The translations under genes and the position numbers were made by a program. Under the pieces are notes generated by a model, which ran no database searches, was not told where the DNA came from, and saw only the letters and a list, made by a program, of their open reading frames with translations. A stretch of 64,000 nucleotides of DNA from Paramyrothecium sp. XJ0827 (Eukaryota; Ascomycota; Sordariomycetes; Hypocreales; Stachybotryaceae), in contig JAJFPB010000008.1 in assembly GCA_020881915.1 (NCBI GenBank), positions 3,410,001 to 3,474,000 of the forward strand, given 5' to 3'. Shown piece after piece: positions 32,795-44,342 of this stretch. Numbering within the stretch: the stretch's first letter is position 1; the number at the start of each line of letters is the position of its first letter.

Positions 32795-33837
32795 TTAAGG
32801 CAGCCATTGACTTCTGCACCGTTTCATCATTGACCTGTCCTTCGAAATGTCGAGAAAGTCCTTTGAGTCTGATCGCCGAGCTGTGACCAGTTCATTGATG
32901 GTTGAAACAGAAAAGGCATAGCTGTTATCCGCTAAAGTAATATCCTCAAAGAAGTTGCTCCGCTCGCTAGCCAAATCATGGGCTCGGGATACAATCTGTA
33001 TGCATTGGCCGATGCTTTCTTTTGCCTGCTGGAGCCTTGAAAGTTGTTGCGCAACACCGCTTCGTTTAAAGATAGGGTCTCAAGTTGACTATCAATCGAC
33101 GCTTCATGAGATTGTAAGCGAGCGATTAGGGACTCGATTGACCCTCTAACCTCCCCGAGGCTCGCTTTGACATGCTTCTTTGCTGAGGGATGTTCGGAAA
33201 ACTGCTCGGGCTCTTTCGAAGATGCCTCGAACTGTATGATCTGCGTAGATAGCTGAGCACACATTTCGAGACCTTGTCGAGTGCTCTCTTTTTCTTCTAA
33301 CAAGGCATGCCATTCGATTGCTATCTCATCGACAGCTGTGGCATGTCCTGCTTGTAGACGGTCGATTTTACCCTGTAGGTCCTTCAAGTGGTCGCCCAGA
33401 TCGTTCGTGGTGTCGGAGATCATGTCCTTGTAGTCTTCTAGGACCTCCGGCGATATAGCGGCAATGCGTCTATATATGTACATGTGAGCTTCAACAGTCC
33501 AACATTCCAGAGTGCCAGGGGTTCGAACTCAAGGATACTTCTGGGTTATCCAGTCCCGTATGCTTGAACGCGATGCATCGGCCGAGTGTTTCGTACACCG
33601 TGCAATCATTTTGCCATATTCTTCGCAGGCATTACCGCAGCGCTGAAGTGGAAGCTTAAGAGCGTTGAAATCCAAGTTAGGGTTGCTGGCAATTGTGTCG
33701 AGAAGTGAGCTTAAGACTTCGGTCAAATCGCTGAGCTCGGCCTTGAGCGCTCGGGCATCCCTATTCTGGCTTCGCAGATCACGGATGATTCTGTGAAGTC
33801 CTATACTGGATTTGAGGGCAAAGCCCCCAACTGCCAA
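32795..33837 (-). pseudogene. fungal N-terminal (STAND-associated) domain protein, frameshifted
   Basis: Exon 1 (33837-33539) reads AVGGFALKSSIGLHRIIRDLRSQNRD, the fungal N-terminal domain of PF17111 type. A 69-nt intron (33538-33470) leads to exon 2, RIAAISPEVLEDYKDMISDTT with long helices. Near 33040-33060 the frame breaks: the family-like continuation (LQQAKESIGQCIQIVSRAHDLASE ...VSTINELVTAR) is in another frame and runs to a stop at 32797-32795. The start is also missing, since the MDPxS-type beginning is absent and the homology begins 14 bp after the stop of the neighbouring NACHT gene. Probably a decayed relative of that gene's partners. Confidence 0.6.
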
Positions 33838-33850
33838 GTCGTCATTCAGT

Positions 33851-36800
33851 CTATGCTGATGCTATGTTGTCGCATAGAAGATGTAAAATTTCCACCGAGC
33901 TCTTCTTGTTCTCACGAGTTTCATCCTTCAAAACCATTTGTCCGTCGTCATCATGTGTCATAGCTGAAAGGGGATCCATCTTGCCAATACAGACCAAGAG
34001 GCGACACATGTCCAAATCACCAAGCCGTACAGCTATGCGCAAAGCATTCTGCTGTGGTTCGTCGCATAGGAGCCCACGCATCAATTCGTTCTTGAGCTCT
34101 GCGTTATGCTGAGCTCTCACCATGAGCCGTCGGACGATGGGCATACAACCTGCGCCAGCAGCCACACACAGCAGTTCATTGCCCCATTGCTCCTGAACCA
34201 AGATATCTAGCACATAGTCGACATGATCAAATACTGGGTCCCAGTTGTTGCACTGCGTGGCGGGAGCGGACCATCGTTTGATAATGAGTCGGAAGAAGCC
34301 AAGGTTTTGAAGTTGATGGCCATGTTTACTCTCGAGGAGTATCTTGAGCCTGGACAAATCGCCCCACTGAAGAATCTGACTGGCAGCCCCCAACATGGGA
34401 TTTGGAAGGAACTTGTCTTTGCCAAAGTCTGAATTCTCAAGCATTCCACGTAGCATGGCTTCTGAGCCGTATAGCGAGGTGATGCTGAGGGGGTCATACA
34501 GACTGCTGTCGAATTCAAATCTGGGCTGGATCGTACAATCCGGACGTCGATTTTGCTGAATCCAATTGTCAAGCCGTGTCGAGCCTGCTCGGCACAGATT
34601 CTCTATGCTGAACAGGCTCGGAAGAGGCTCAACCGTGACTGCGCCAAAGTGATGTATCCAGTGGCATGATGCGTAGATGAAGAATTCCCCAAAGCCACGG
34701 TCAGTGGGGTCGTAGCGAATCATGTCCTCTTCCCAGTCTTCCCACGAGCAATATGGATCGTACTCGGCCGGCGGTGTGTCGTCGTCGAATAGATCGACAT
34801 CCTGAGGCAGCGCTTCGATTGCCACTTGCTCGTCAGAAAATATCTCAGTGGCGCCAATTTCATCCAACCCAAGATATTTGATGCAGATGTTCAAAATAAG
34901 TCCCTCGAGACTCTCGATACGTCGATGAAGAGGCGCTTGATCGGTTGTCGTTGAGGTAGCCGGAGTTTGCAGGCAAGGCCAATCCGTCCACTCCTCTATA
35001 ATGAACTCCCTCACCGACTGGTGTATGAGTTGAATTTGACGCTTCTTGACGTCGATGAAATCCAGTCGAGCAATGAATGGGTGAACAAGGCTCATCACTC
35101 TTTGATGGTCTATCAAATCACCAAGAGCAGCCACGGTAGTCACCTCCCGCTGAGTGGTCCCCAATGTAGCTGCCCAGGCGAGTTCTAGTATGCTGAGGGG
35201 CCTGCGGGTGATGGCGAGAATTCTCAAGGCTGTACTGGCAAGCTCCTTGTTCTCGGGGTCATTGGAAGTGCATCGTGAAAATAAGGTGGCGTAGAGCTCT
35301 GAGAGTTGTCCAGGTAGTGGTAGTTCTTCCAGGAAAAGTCGCATCGGGCCAAGCGCCCTGATTCCACGGACTTCGATGAGTTCGATTACCATCTTGGTCC
35401 ATATGGCGCTTCCTTGAGCCAAACGAGATAGTCTCTCTATGACGAGTGTCTTGACGTCTTTCGACAGATAGAATAGTTGCCTCTCGACTGTTTTCTCAAC
35501 GATAACGCCATCTCGCTTGGCGTCGCAACCTAGATTGATCTTGGCCATTCCGTCCACCTGACCCAGAATCTCTTCTTGAGGGCGGGAAGACAAAACAACC
35601 TTGAGCCTCGGGATCTTTTGCGATAAGTTTGCTAGCGATTTGAGAAGAATGCTTCGAGAGGCTCTATCACACTCATCGAGGCCATCAATGACCAAAAAGA
35701 GTGGACGATCGATTGCTTCCAGCAACCTTTGCAGGAACTCTTCTAGTTTCTTGGTATCCGTTGCTGGTTCGAAATTCCCAGAAGCCTGAGCCTGCTTGTA
35801 CCATTCGTAGAATTTTTTCTTCAGGCCGGGGAGTTGTTCAAGGAGCGATAGAATCAGGCAAGAGAAAATTTGAACGGCTTGGCCAGTCCCATGGTCTCGG
35901 CAATAATAATAGCATACCTTGGACTGAGGAAGTTGCTGCTCACTTCTTCGACTCAGCTCGTCGACAAGGAATGCCATGGCAAGGGTCTTCCCGCAGCCCA
36001 TTTCGCCAAGGAGCACCAACTGCTCGGAATTGGAGGCGCGATACCAGTTGATGAGGTTGGAATCTGCCAGCAAGAATTCGCAAGCCTGATCGGCTCGGAG
36101 ATCCCGTAGATAGGCATGGTACTGACTCTGCCGCCTCATGTTGCTGCTGCCTAACCACCTATCGACTGAGGCCGGGTAAGAATGCATCAACTAAATTTGA
36201 ACAATGACAACTTACTTTCCTGGTCATAGAGCATGGCTTTGATATCTTCAACAATCTCCAACGTCGCTTTCTGTACGAGCTTTCGAAGAGTGTCGGCCTG
36301 TCTGAGGAAGTCTTGGACAATGCTTGGCAGCCGACCATTCTCTAAGATCAGACTCATGACCAATTTCGCGCCTTTTCTAGATAAAATCTCAAATGCGGCT
36401 TTGTAGAACTCGAGTAGTTTCTTGTACACCGAGACGAGCGCCTGCAGAATGTTAGGAAGAGTTTGCAGAATTGACTATAAATTGACTCGTTACCCGATGA
36501 ATATCTTTCTTGTCGGCCTTCTGGCCAAGCGTATCACAGTCATCAATATAGGAAATCTGCTCAAGCATTTCCGCGATTTGCTTGGCAAACTCCAGGTCGG
36601 CAGTTGAAAAACTGATAGCAATCTGTGGAAACGCGAATCAGTTTTTTTTTGATACAATCACGGCTAAACCGCAATGCGTAATATGTATGAACCGAGCTTA
36701 CCGCTGTCACGCCTCGGACCATACCAAAAACTGTCGATGCAGCTGGGTCAAGGCTCGCCAGGGGACTGGCCAGATCTAACGCCAGCTTGAATCTCTCAAG

Positions 36801-37408
36801 GGGTACCTGAATAGATTGCAAGTAATTCACACCCCTCAGGAAAGCTGACTCCCGGGTTGCTTCGTTGTCGATCTCTCCGAGCTCCCTGAAAAGCTGCTCG
36901 ACGTTTCTGCCCTTGAGAATAGCAATGTCTATGTCTTCCCCGAGACTTTCGACCGCCTCGCGATACGCTGTACTCCACAGGTCTGGAGAAACAACAATAT
37001 TATCCACGCGATCAACAACAGTAGACCGATCGGTGGTGAGGCTCTGTTCGGGATGGTTGGCGTCGAGGGCAGTTTGGTCCGTTTGGTTTCGAGCTTCGTC
37101 ACGGCTGGTGTTGGACCCCTCTCTAGGGGCATCATTCGCTTGATTGGAAGGCAGCGAGCGTACCGTAGGTGGCGGGTATTGGGAGTTTGGGACTGTGCTG
37201 ATGGCGACGAACTGATTAGCACAACCTCGCTAATGACATGGAGACGATGGTAGACTCGCATGGCCCCAAGGTCACGGCCTTGCTGAGTGCTCTGGGGTGG
37301 GTTGGTGCTGTCATGGTCGGATGGACTGCGGGACTTCGGGCGTAGTTGTTTTAATCGCTCGCGTAACCTATGCCGGAATCCTTCATTCTGCGTTGCTGAA
37401 GACGTCAT
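33851..37408 (-). CDS. NACHT-ankyrin NLR-like receptor
   Basis: Exons 37408-37256, 37211-36702, 36622-36494, 36441-36216 and 36165-33851 give 1110 residues with consistent phases. The first intron (44 nt, GTCTAC donor) is the least certain. Residues 90-340 match the N-terminal domain of fungal NWD/NACHT proteins (DLWSTAYREAVESLGED...). The NACHT motor follows: Walker A GEMGCGKT at 393-400, Walker B LFLVIDGLDE at 495-504, then SSRPQEEI. The C-terminal 350 residues carry degenerate ankyrin-like repeats (LLCVAAGAGCMPIVRRLM, NALRIAVRLGDLDMCRLLV). Such STAND proteins act in non-self recognition and programmed cell death; the trigger is unknown. Confidence 0.82.
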
Positions 37409-38378
37409 CGGAAAGTGATGCTGGAATCCTTTTTGTCGATGCTTTGGTAGTGTTACTAGTCAGGCCACCGGTTGTGCCTAGACTCGAATCGTTCAGTTCA
37501 GTAGGTAGTTAGTCCAGCATCCCTCACGACTGTACCCGTTTTTGACTCAGAAGCTCAGACGCCCAGTGGGCGGGGCAATCAGGTGACTACTGGCTCTGGA
37601 GGTGCTCTTGCTAGGCGGGGTAAGCCCGCACTCGTCATTTTATTAAATTTGGCATGTCTGCTGCCTTCTTCTCCATCTTCTCTAACTAGGTAGCTGTTAT
37701 TCCAAAAGCCTTGTTGTTGCTGTTGCGAAAAGCCTCTTTCCTCCGACTCGGCTAGAAACACATTTCGCTACGTTATATACAAAGGCATTGTTGACCAGTT
37801 GATGATTAGGCGGAGAGGGTGCTAAGTCGTCAACGGTCCCACTTGGCGCATGATGTCAAGGACCCCGCACAAGGCACCGATTTTCCGCTTCTCAAACACT
37901 GCAAGCGTACTTGGACTTCCTTCATTCATCATCGTTCAAGTTACCCCTTCTTGAGCTGCACTTCCAGACTCGTCGTGGTCGGTATGTTAGTGAGTATGTC
38001 GCCTCGCCTCCCATGTGAAGACCATCTAACATCTCACAGCACGCCGTACCCAGACGCACGCGCCCACCACCACCATCACCACGACACGCCAGAAACCGTT
38101 CGGCCGTTCAACCTTTCGGATAGGCTTGTGAAGGAACATCAAAATCTAGCAGCACCGCATCCAGATCTACCCCAGTCGTTCTAGTTACCTGGCCATCCAC
38201 CGCTCGCAGTATCCTGTCGAAGCTGAGTCCCAAACAAAGCTTGGTTCGTTCGTTGCTACCATTCGTGGGATGCCTTGCACCCTCGACATCTACGTCGACC
38301 AACTTTCAGCGCACCGCAGCGACACGAGACCCCGAGAAGAAGAGCAAGAATAATCTACATCGGCAATCCTGACTCAAC
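37409..38378. other. divergent intergenic region
   Basis: It separates the NLR-like gene and the gene at 38.4 kb, which are transcribed away from each other. Open frames here (for example 37819-38184, with a His run) lack protein-like features. Probably holds both promoters. Confidence 0.5.
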
Positions 38379-39104
38379 ATGGGCCCCGAAGACAAGGACA
38401 CACCTCACCATTGCCCCGTACCGGGCTCGAGATCCGGAGAGGCCTCTCAGCCAGCAACCTCCGGCGCGGCTGGCTTTCTGGACCTGCCTAGAAGGGCTCG
38501 CCAGGACATATACAAACGAGTGCTCGCGGTGGGACACCCAATCTATCTTTTCCAAGATTTTGGACCTCGAGTAGAGACATTTGCGCCCGACAGACCTAAG
38601 CGGTGGCTTGCATTATTGTATACCAACCGACAAATATACGGCGAGGCTAAGGCAGTCCTATATGGTAAGAACTATTTCTATTTGATGGACAAGCCGCAGC
38701 AACAAGACGCTCTCTTACGATCCTTTCTAAACTGCATTGGATCCCCCAATGCAGATTTAATATCCCGCCTGTGCATCAGCTTCCCAGTCATGGAGAAGGC
38801 ACAAGATCAACCGGAAGCGGTCAGGATCAGACAAGATAGCTTTCAGAGCTTGAGTCTTCTTCAAGAAAAGTGCACCAACCTAACGACACTGGAAATGCAA
38901 GTTTCCAACGAGAATTCCGGGTTCCTGGCAGAGGCGGGCGGGGGCGACTCACAGTTTGTTCGGGAGGCACTGCTGCGAATTGATGCGCAGCTAAAAGCCA
39001 TTTCTTCAGTGGAGAAGATCGTCGTCAGACTCTACGTCAAAGATCTACCCCCTCTGATGGTTGATATAATGCAAGGACTTGGGTGGGCGGTCCTGGACCG
39101 GTAG
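38379..39104 (+). CDS. fungal F-box-like/2EXR-type small protein
   Basis: Intronless, 241 residues from ATG 38379 (context caacATG). After a 30-residue disordered start, the sequence GFLDLPRRARQDIYKRVL and LLYTNRQIYGEAKAVLYGKNYFYL matches the short conserved N-terminal module seen in many fungal F-box-like or 2EXR proteins. The C-terminal half is helical without a named domain. Function unknown; a ubiquitin-ligase adaptor role would be inference from the module alone. Confidence 0.6.
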   Translation: MGPEDKDTPHHCPVPGSRSGEASQPATSGAAGFLDLPRRARQDIYKRVLAVGHPIYLFQDFGPRVETFAPDRPKRWLALLYTNRQIYGEAKAVLYGKNYFYLMDKPQQQDALLRSFLNCIGSPNADLISRLCISFPVMEKAQDQPEAVRIRQDSFQSLSLLQEKCTNLTTLEMQVSNENSGFLAEAGGGDSQFVREALLRIDAQLKAISSVEKIVVRLYVKDLPPLMVDIMQGLGWAVLDR

Positions 39105-39890
39105 TGTAGCTGCTAGACAGGCGATTTGCTAGCAATTCGATGAATCTGGGTCAGCACATGTTGCAGGGCCAAGCTTGAGCCATTTCCCAGTCCATAAGAC
39201 GGGCCTGGTTTCTCGATTGAGTCTCGTAATGATTGGTCCGTCGCAGCACAACTAACAAAAACGACAGTGCAATGCGAGGCTCTCGCGGGTTGGGAGACCG
39301 TAGTCGACATGTTGCAATCAGTCGCTGATGGGCCTGTGCTCTGAACATGGCATTGAGCACAGAGTGGATGCCGATAGTATCGCGGGAGAAACAATCATCA
39401 CTGACGATGGGCTGGTTGGTTTCATTTGCTGTCGTCGTTTGAATGGCTCCTGTATGTCCAGGTATCCCGGATCAATACTAATCCGAGCTACCCGCTTTGT
39501 CGGATGACAGTGTAGCCGATACCATGCTGGTCACTCAAAGTGCATCTTATCGATAACAGCTCCACACAGATAGCGGGGCCCGCTGAGGTGACGGAGCCGG
39601 GAAGTTGGCGTTTTTGCTCCAAGTTCTCGCAAGTTGGTTGGCTTCCACATCATTCGGCGTTAGAACCGCTTGATCGGATCATAGCAACTCTTGTTTAAGA
39701 CGAGCCAATTATAGGCCACTCGGAGAAGGTCGACACGACCGTAGCTACTCTATTTCTCTATTATAGTACAGTATCAGCTAAGTAACAATTCAGGTACCTG
39801 CTCGCAGGCCTATGATGACTTGAGCAACAGTCTCTTCCCCCGACAGTACCAGACACAACTTTCTGCTACTTCGACAACATCTTCAACACC
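39105..39890. other. intergenic
   Basis: About 790 bp between two plus-strand genes; nothing recognised. Confidence 0.5.
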
Positions 39891-40918
39891 ATGCCACGTA
39901 GCGTCAGGGACATACAGAAGCGGTGCGGCGATTGCCTTGAATATCTTCAATCACCAAATGATCCGAAATTGCGTCGTGCCATCTCAGGACTGGTAGGTTT
40001 CGTCGAAGCTAGGTTTCATTCGCTAACTCCTGTCAGCTCTTTTGTAATAAATGCGCGCCGCAGCATGTGGATTCACGGGAATTAATGGTTTGGCAACACG
40101 GCTGGGCCGACGAATGTGTGATATGTTGTGGTGGAACGAAATTTGTCTACACTGCTTGTGCGACTGAGCACAAGGGTCATCTCGCTGGACATACATTTTG
40201 CACCAATTGCGCCCCCAAAGTCAAGATCCGCAGGACACGAACGAACTATGACTTCCGCATTTCTCAGAGAGCTTTTTGTCCGTTCTGCCGGGGGCAAGTA
40301 ATTGCTGCAGCGTATGCCGCGTCCGAACTTATTGTTTTAGACAACGCCATAAGTCTGTCGATGAACAACAGTTTCGACACTGCTGCTATACAGGTTGAAG
40401 ATCAGGGGCCCTTTGAAGACTATCATTCTAATTTTAGCAATGAGAGCACAGTCCTTCTGGACGATGGAAATGCCGACTTCAACGACTATCATTCTGATTT
40501 TAGCAATGAAAGCACAGTCGTTATGGACGATGGAATTGCCGACTTTACCGATACGGACACCAAGATTATAGACCTCACGGATTCCGAATCCGAGACATCT
40601 GTTTCGAATCATATGAGTTCCAATTCCAACGATATGAATGACGACATGAGCCCCGATGGAAACAACGAGAGCGTGGGCCTCTTAGTAGACTCCTATTCGG
40701 AGTTTGCCGTTGCAGATATTAGGACTTTAGGCTCCACTTCTTCTGGGGATGTTCAAGTTGAGGCTGTTAAGAAGGTGAGGATCAGTCACATGATGAAGAA
40801 GGAGGTGCAGGTTTTATTCTCAAACTCACAAACGAGGTGGATAGATCTAGAAGACTTACGATGTAGGAGGATGAGGAAGCGGGCTGAACTGATGTTCGAG
40901 GATATATATGGGGTGTAG
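39891..40918 (+). CDS. RING-type zinc finger protein with SUMO-interacting motif
   Basis: Exons 39891-39992 and 40037-40918 (44-nt intron GTAGGT...GTCAG) encode 327 residues. Two cysteine pairs come first (CGDC at 12-15, CNKC at 37-40). A RING-like ligand set follows: Cys61, Cys64, Cys75, His86, Cys89, Cys92, Cys115 and Cys118 (FCPFCRG). RING domains recruit ubiquitin-charged E2 enzymes. Residues 162-205 are two 22-residue acidic repeats (DYHSxFSNESTVxxDDGxAD). At 211-214 is IIDL followed by TDSESE, a textbook SUMO-interacting motif. This pairing resembles SUMO-targeted ubiquitin ligases. The RING spacing is irregular, so E3 activity is inferred. Confidence 0.7.
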
Positions 40919-42582
40919 AATGGAGATGAGATATTTCATTGTGGAAGCCAGACGACCGGTACATTGATTGAACAGGAAGCATCCTTCTTGGTGAGAACCT
41001 GCAATGGCTGCATAGATTCAACCCCCACACGTTGGGCGGTCCGCATGGGGGCCTTCGGAATCCCGCTTTCGTGGCTAGTCCTTGGATTTGACGCAATCGT
41101 GACACCCTCCACGACCACAAGGATCCGCTGCTGCCTCTTCCTGACAAGGTTTTGTGCTTGCGATATTGCGATGAGGCACGAAGCCCGCAAGGTATGGAGG
41201 AGCACGTCAATACGCATCGCCTCATGATATGCAGTGCACACGGGTGTGGTGAAAAAGTAGTGTATCCCAACCGTTAGACCTCCTCATTCATTCATTCCTC
41301 CGTCTCCCAGCGCAACGACCATTGCTCGGTTTCGGCTTCAGCAGCCTTGATTGCATTTCTTTCCCCCTCCATTCCAAATTAGTACAAGGTGCCGTCCTAA
41401 TCTCCTTGCAACCTGATCTCTCTGCTCGCTTTGACCCTCTTGCCATCCAATAGGTCAAGTCAGCACATGTCCCGAACCAGGGAGGCACGGGGCCTGTCCG
41501 ACTGGTCCATCATCCTGCATATTCAACTACATACAATTTGTTTTAATTTTCCCTTAACTACTTATCAGGCATCGAGCACTATGGTGGAAGTGGCGCAGTT
41601 CGACGTGCCCTTCTCGGTGGTTCAGGCATGTTCGTGGTCGTGGAGGAAGGTTCTGTTTGAATATTTGATAATGTGTGTGACTGATCAAGGAGAAGAAATC
41701 AGGGGCAGCGTGCTTAAATGCCCTGGGGAGAAGCGTCTGACTCGAGTGCTGCCTCCCTCCTGGGGCCAGCATGCTCTCCTGAACGCGCGTCACACGGACC
41801 GAGATCCATGATCTCCGCCACGCCACATGAGACGGCATCCCCGAAGCTATCTACTAACAAGGTATACAAGATAGTGGGATCAGCATACAAGCCACGGGCA
41901 ACGTACGCGCTTTAGACCCTTCTTGGAAGGTGAGCCATCAATGCGACTCGAGAAAGGAACCTAGTCCTCGGTTTTCTGGAGCCTATCACGTCGTCGAGGC
42001 TGATTATCTACTATTATTAGGTCACCAACCACTTCGTTAGTCGCTCCTTCAAACCACCTCCTTGCAAGATTAACTTTTAAAGATTACCCACTCAAGGTTG
42101 GCTGGCTACACTACGAGACCAGACTTGAAGCTGCTGACTCGGTGCCCTCAAATCCGTTGCGCTATTTTACCTCCCCATGCCTATAACAGGAGGACGAGAG
42201 TATACTGTTTGTGTTGTTCCAGCTGATGACAACCTCCGAGGTGGTTGATTACCTTGGCGGCCTGTGAGCCATGACACATCACAGGAAACAGTCAGGGAGT
42301 TGACTCGGCTGCTGAATTTGATCCACTTAAAGATCATTCCCAATCAAGGCGCCGGTGGCGAAGCAAACTTACATTACGCAGGCAATTTACACGCCGCCTT
42401 GTGGAGCTTCACTTGGCAGGGAGGCGGAGCAGGGACGTAAGACTCAGGGGCTATGGCTTGTCTACCCCTGAAGACTCTACCCATCCGTCTTCCCATATAT
42501 AACTATTTAAGGTGTTAGCTCCCGCCCAGAATTTTGTCGTCCTCTTCAAACCTTCTCCTTCAACCTCTGCCTGTCGAAAAAC
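40919..42582. other. intergenic with two dispersed repeats
   Basis: No gene supported. It contains the 71-bp repeat at 41690-41760 and, at 41889-41935, a diverged copy of the repeat also found at 53.7 and 55.1 kb. TATATAACTATTTAAG near 42495 is a plausible core promoter for the GATA gene. Confidence 0.5.
41690..41760 (+). repeat. 71-bp dispersed repeat (copy of 19117-19187)
   Basis: Matches the copy beside the piggyBac remnant, with a small indel after TTAAATGCCC. Confidence 0.75.
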
Positions 42583-43284
42583 ATGGAAGCATCTCACCAC
42601 GAGCGAGATGAAGTCTACGACGGTATGAACCCTCATTGTTCGTTGAACTTTGCTAATATTAGGTCGATAAAGAGCCCAAGGAGACAGGCATTATACGTGG
42701 CTATCATTATCAAATTGCATATAATAAGGTTCGTTCTTTCCCCGATGAAGATGTGGGTTTTAAAGCTCACTTGAGGTTAGAACCTTGTAATAATAGCTCA
42801 TCTCTGCCTTACAATCACGTTCATCAATGTACGTAGATTCTACCCCTCTGATTGTATCTCGTTAATGTCGAATTTCAAGGACGATATTGAAATAACCCAA
42901 GAGGGACGTCTCCCTTGCGAAGAATTTGCCGTTATAGAGCGAAACAAGAATGGCGAAGGGATCGCCGAGATGATTTTGGCAATTGCCACCACAATAAAAA
43001 AGAAAAGAAATGAGAGGGAGATCGGATGCAACTTCCGACTAAGTGTGGGTGGACTACCCAAGTCTTCTGGTAGAAGAGAGGGCAAAGCGCGCAAGAGAAA
43101 GGTGAGTGCATAGCGACCTGGGTAAAAACAGCCTACTAATCTTCCGTAGCGCTGCGTTCCTCCTGGAACATGTTACAGCTGCCACACAATAGACACACCT
43201 GAATGGCGAAGGGTTCCAGATGGTAATAAGACTCTATGCAATGCTTGCGGCTTGAGATATGCGAAAATGCAAAGAAAGCGTTAA
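42583..43284 (+). CDS. GATA-type zinc finger protein
   Basis: The last exon (43150-43284) encodes [20 protein letters not shown] and [16 protein letters not shown], a clear single GATA finger (C-x2-C-x18-C-x2-C) at the very C-terminus. It is joined by a 48-nt intron (GTGAGT...CCGTAG) to an exon ending at 43101 that is rich in lysine and arginine ([23 protein letters not shown]). Upstream, ATG 42583 ([11 protein letters not shown]) and a stretch reading [22 protein letters not shown] look coding. The phases of the first two introns do not close with standard splice sites, so the 5' structure is uncertain or disrupted. GATA factors bind GATA boxes; target unknown. Confidence 0.65.
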
Positions 43285-43795
43285 ACGCAAGCGCATATGC
43301 AGTCTCTCTATACCAACCATCACTAGTATCATACAAAACTTCGTCATTCGATCTATCGTTGGCATATCTCGTTTCATCCAAGGCTTTGCTACATCTTCAA
43401 CCTTATTAGTTCAATTTTGAATGTAATCGATGACGATGACCAGTTCTATATCATCAACTCTCTCAATCCTCGTCTTCAAATGATCAATCTCCCCATTCAA
43501 ACCTCATCATCCGAAGCCTCTTTGTAATGCTCAAGCTCGATCAACACTCTGTCGACGATCTTTCGCTTGTTCCACATCCCACCTGTGGCCAGGGAAAGGA
43601 GGAAATGGATGGGGGCTTACAGGCTCGACGTTCTTTTTGGGCAAATTCTTACTTGCCGGTCCGAGAGACGGTCATGGCCTGCTGGGCCACGTCACACGTG
43701 CATGCAGGTGACATGTGTAAGGGACGTCTTCAGCCAACTGGGAAATTTGGTGTGCTTACGCGCAGTCTGCGTGGTGTTGTTTACGGTGGGCGATA
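43285..43795. other. intergenic, flank of the TIR element
   Basis: No gene supported between the GATA gene and the element's left end. Confidence 0.5.
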
Positions 43796-43817
43796 GGGGG
43801 CACTGTTGCAAAACCCC
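43796..43817 (+). repeat. left terminal inverted repeat
   Basis: 22 bp, preceded by TA; pairs with 48960-48981. Confidence 0.82.
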
Positions 43818-44342
43818 ATTTGGGTTTAGGGGCTCGACTCCTTAGTCATCCGAGTACCTTTGGCTGGCCTGGGAAATGTACTGCGGACTAGCAGCGGACT
43901 CGCGCGGTAGCCTTTAGCCAGTCGAAATTCCCAGTCACTATACTTTTTGGCGTCGCCATCACATAGATGCTCACAACACCATGTCCGGGACATGGTTCTG
44001 ACTATTTGAGTCGATCTTTCTAAACAACCTCACTACTCAATCCTTACTTTCTATTCGCCATTGAAACTCCCTATTTTAGAAATGGCGAAAACTTAGCTGC
44101 TCATTCCTCTTCCATTCGCATGAGCAGCAGCTTGGTGAGCCCATTCGGGGTCACCGCAGTAATCCCGCTACTGGTCAGCAGCGGACTAGCGCAGCAACCT
44201 CCTGCTTAAATGAGCCTAGCGACTTCATCCACCATAGGGAAGGGCGATATTGTTGTTCTTGTTATATTAAACACTCAATGGATACAGGACTTCCCCTTTT
44301 TCTCCCTTCCCGACTTTCACCTCCTCTCTTCTAGGTACCGAA

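Noticed and set aside
33505..33545. GGGGTTCGAACTC looks like a tRNA T-loop
   Set aside because: No matching T-stem, anticodon or D arm around it; it lies within an intron of the frameshifted domain pseudogene.
37819..38184. Frame with a histidine run in the NLR upstream region
   Set aside because: Low-complexity translation of CAC repeats without other protein features.
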